From NCBI GenBank assembly GCA_945897365.1, contig CAMDFD010000001.1:217800-281799 (forward strand): DNA of 64,000 bases, read 5' to 3'. A program made the position numbers and the translations under genes. Positions 62,676 to 64,000 of the stretch are shown piece after piece. Below the pieces are notes generated by a model that did not search any database, was not told the DNA's origin, and worked only from the letters and a program-made list of their open reading frames with translations. Source of the DNA: Bordetella parapertussis (GTDB lineage Bacteria > Pseudomonadota > Gammaproteobacteria > Burkholderiales > Burkholderiaceae_B). The stretch's first letter is position 1, and every line of letters begins with the position of its first letter.

Positions 62676-62747
62676 AGCTCTCTAGTGTTAAAGATTAAGT
62701 TGGCTGAAATTTTACTCATGCAGTATTTAGTGATTCTAAAGGGTGTT
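62676..62747. promoter_or_regulatory. Shared divergent promoter region of the SET-like and ubiquitin-autotransporter genes
   Basis: Only 72 bases separate the two start codons (62675 and 62748). The space is AT-rich and must hold both promoters. No clear -35/-10 pair or operator could be picked out with confidence. The ribosome site AAAGGG (62738-62743) for the ubiquitin gene lies at its right edge. Confidence 0.4.
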
Positions 62748-64000
62748 ATGCCAATATTTTCTCCAGCCTCTAAAAATGTGCTCTTTACATCAGAGGCCAA
62801 TGGAATTGTCTTTACCTCATCAGCGGCTTTATCTAACTCTCCGAGAGCCTCTTATTTTCCTAAAAGCAAGAAGTTAATCATTTGGATTCTCATGCTGGTA
62901 TGCCCCGCAACAGTATTCGGGATGCAGATTTTTGTTAAGACATTAACTGGAAAAAAAATTTCCCTAGAGGTGGAGTCAAGCGATTCCATCGATCACGTGA
63001 AGGCACAGATTCAAGATAAAGAGGGTATCCCGCCAGATCAACAAAGGCTGATCTTCGCTGGCAAACAATTAGAGGATGGCAGAACCCTTTCTGATTACAA
63101 CATTCAAAAAGAATCTACCTTGCATTTGGTGCTTAGGCTCCGTGGTCCCTCTGCCGAACCTTCAGAAACTAATACGCAACCATCTTTGATTCCGATCGCC
63201 TATCAAACAACCATCGCCTCAGCCTCGGGTAACGCCAACGCGCAGTCCGTGGGTGGCGTGTTGACGCAGATTTCGCAGGCGAGCATAGCGGGAACCGCAA
63301 CCGCAGCCCAAGACCAGTTGCTCTCCGCGATCTCTGGTCAGACCTCTGCGCAGAGCATTGCGAACCTTGCACAAGGCATGTCCGGTGAAGTCTATGCGGC
63401 CACGGTCGCAGTGATGGCGCAAACCACGCAACGCACGCAACAAGCGGTCCTGAATCGCCTAGGCGACACGGCGGGTCTGGGGCTAAATATGCCCATGGCC
63501 TCCACCAATATGAGCACTCAGGTGGAAGGCGCCCCAAGCGCTTCAGTGAGCTCCAACCCGAGCGTCAACCCCAATGCTGAAGCCAAGGCTTTCTCCAAGG
63601 GCAACGTCTGGGGCGAGCTCGCCTACCAGCGCGGCAATCGTTCGAGCGACAGCCAGTCTGGGGGCTGGAGCAGCAACCTGTATCAGCTGACGTTTGGCTC
63701 AGATTTTTACTCTTCCAACGGCACGATCGCGGGTGCGGGTTTAGCACTGTCGAGCACCACGCTCAATCCCACCTATGGTGCCTCCACCATCCAGCAAGGC
63801 TCGTTGTTTGCCTACGGCAAGATGCCTGTGGAGAGCTTTGTGCTCGATGCCATGGCAAGCGTGGGCTTGAGCTCAAGCGACATCAAGCGCGCAGATGTGA
63901 CGGGTCTGAGCGCAGGGTTTAGAAACAACTCGGTCTCGGGTAACGATGTGATGTTGAGTCTGGGTCTGAGCCGTCCGTTCGACACAGAGAGCGTGCGCAT
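62748..64000 (+). CDS. Ubiquitin-autotransporter fusion protein (runs off window end)
   Basis: The frame is open from 62640 to the last base of the window, with no stop. Start ATG 62748 is chosen for its AAAGGG site four bases upstream; ATG 62718 lacks one and ATG 62892 would leave a signal too short. Residues 1-58 form a long signal peptide with hydrophobic core KLIIWILMLVCPATVFG. Residues 59-134 are ubiquitin. A short Pro/Ser/Glu linker (PSAEPSETNTQPS) leads to an autotransporter alpha-helix, with SGEVYAATVAVMAQ and QQAVLNRLG (to 63461), and then a beta-barrel from 63600 (NVWGELAYQRGN, NLYQLTFGSDFYSSNGTIAG). The protein is thus a type V secreted or displayed ubiquitin. It is outside any annotation I know of. 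Confidence 0.88.
   Translation, partial: MPIFSPASKNVLFTSEANGIVFTSSAALSNSPRASYFPKSKKLIIWILMLVCPATVFGMQIFVKTLTGKKISLEVESSDSIDHVKAQIQDKEGIPPDQQRLIFAGKQLEDGRTLSDYNIQKESTLHLVLRLRGPSAEPSETNTQPSLIPIAYQTTIASASGNANAQSVGGVLTQISQASIAGTATAAQDQLLSAISGQTSAQSIANLAQGMSGEVYAATVAVMAQTTQRTQQAVLNRLGDTAGLGLNMPMASTNMSTQVEGAPSASVSSNPSVNPNAEAKAFSKGNVWGELAYQRGNRSSDSQSGGWSSNLYQLTFGSDFYSSNGTIAGAGLALSSTTLNPTYGASTIQQGSLFAYGKMPVESFVLDAMASVGLSSSDIKRADVTGLSAGFRNNSVSGNDVMLSLGLSRPFDTESVR
62922..63149 (+). other. Ubiquitin domain, 76 residues
   Basis: Opens MQIFVKTLTGKKISLEVE, contains KEGIPPDQQRLIFAGKQLED and ends STLHLVLRLRGP. Compared from memory with human ubiquitin, I count eight differences in 76: T12K, T14S, P19S, T22S, E24D, N25H, K29Q and G76P. 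Kept: Leu8, Ile44 and Val70 (hydrophobic patch), Lys6, 11, 27, 33, 48 and 63, and Arg42, 72 and 74. Lost: Lys29 and, critically, the terminal Gly76. The codons are AT-rich like the island around it and unlike the GC-rich barrel that follows. Confidence 0.95.
63240..64000 (+). other. Autotransporter helix and beta-barrel translocator part
   Basis: The sequence in frame with ubiquitin becomes GC-rich around 63180-63240. A low-complexity Ala/Gln/Ser helix holds NLAQGMSGEVYAATVAV and QQAVLNRL, a pattern found just before the barrel of classical (type Va) autotransporters. From about 63600 the residues alternate as membrane strands with aromatic girdles (WGELAYQRG, LYQLTFGSDFY). The barrel is incomplete here; its final strands and terminal Phe lie past the window. 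Confidence 0.8.

Noticed and set aside
62718..62747. ATG at 62718 as start of the ubiquitin fusion
   Set aside because: It has no recognisable ribosome site, while ATG 62748 has AAAGGG. The choice does not affect the ubiquitin or barrel.
62922..63149. Eukaryotic contamination or assembly chimera as an explanation for ubiquitin
   Set aside because: The frame is continuous into an autotransporter barrel, a bacterial signal peptide precedes it, and several substitutions (K29Q, N25H, G76P) are not those of common eukaryotic ubiquitins. A chimera would not place the cleavage site exactly at Met1. Long reads would still be needed for full certainty.
62922..63300. Polyubiquitin tandem
   Set aside because: Only one ubiquitin unit is present; the following sequence is a linker and then the autotransporter helix.
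63169..63747. Minus-strand reading frames over the autotransporter region
   Set aside because: They are shadows of the GC-rich barrel-coding frame; their translations are Arg/Pro/Ser-rich with no family resemblance.
1..64000. tRNA, rRNA, CRISPR arrays and insertion sequences
   Set aside because: No cloverleaf-like stretch, spaced direct repeats, transposase or terminal inverted repeats were seen by reading; a dedicated search would be needed to exclude short or degenerate ones.

Overview
The window is ordinary chromosome of a Gram-negative betaproteobacterium, most likely order Burkholderiales and family Alcaligenaceae. The evidence is the gene order (nadK/hrcA/hemH/grpE/dnaK/dnaJ), a Bug-type periplasmic receptor, a TRAP transporter, a high-potential iron-sulfur protein, a cyanide-insensitive-type bd oxidase and the codon usage. 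Genus cannot be fixed from the sequence alone. No tRNA, rRNA, CRISPR array or insertion sequence was seen, and no gene-free stretch exceeds 300 bases.

Layout. 1-6.2 kb: NAD kinase (partial), HrcA, ferrochelatase and the GrpE-DnaK-DnaJ chaperone set, with two heat-shock sigma-32 promoters. 6.2-17.2 kb: an M16 protease, a VWA/GNAT/MoxR cluster, two c-type cytochromes, DUF1841, a two-part sodium:solute symporter, an Smr protein and thioredoxin reductase. 17.3-25.6 kb: FtsK, LolA, RarA, bd oxidase with an unlisted 33-residue CydX-like subunit, and SerS. 25.7-39.4 kb: metabolic genes (secreted hypothetical, hydrolase, AroE-like/GMC pair, GlpD/GlpK, amidohydrolase plus TRAP transporter, QueC, semialdehyde dehydrogenase). 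39.5-46.4 kb: a seven-gene type II fatty-acid/polyketide-like operon (FabL-like reductase, FabG, ACP, dehydratase, ketosynthase, cysteine-less ketosynthase, and a phosphopantetheinyl transferase fused to an LpxL-like acyltransferase). 46.4-51.6 kb: small envelope proteins, HiPIP, amidase, RIO kinase, branched-chain aminotransferase. 51.6-59.2 kb: a membrane protein, an AT-rich TPR/O-GlcNAc-transferase-like gene, a Bug receptor, a SAF oxidoreductase and an M20 peptidase.

59.2-64 kb is an AT-rich accessory island and holds the most important content. It carries an outer-membrane barrel protein, a lipoprotein with an RTX-like C-terminus, a SET-domain-like protein, and, divergent from the latter and running off the window end, a protein consisting of a signal peptide, a near-perfect copy of eukaryotic ubiquitin, and an autotransporter (type V secretion) helix and beta-barrel. 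The predicted signal-peptidase cut falls exactly before ubiquitin Met1, the Ile44 patch is intact, and the terminal Gly76 is replaced by proline. The natural reading is surface display or release of a non-conjugatable ubiquitin by a bacterium. Its neighbour SET protein and the OGT-like gene 8 kb away also belong to families best known from eukaryotic protein modification.
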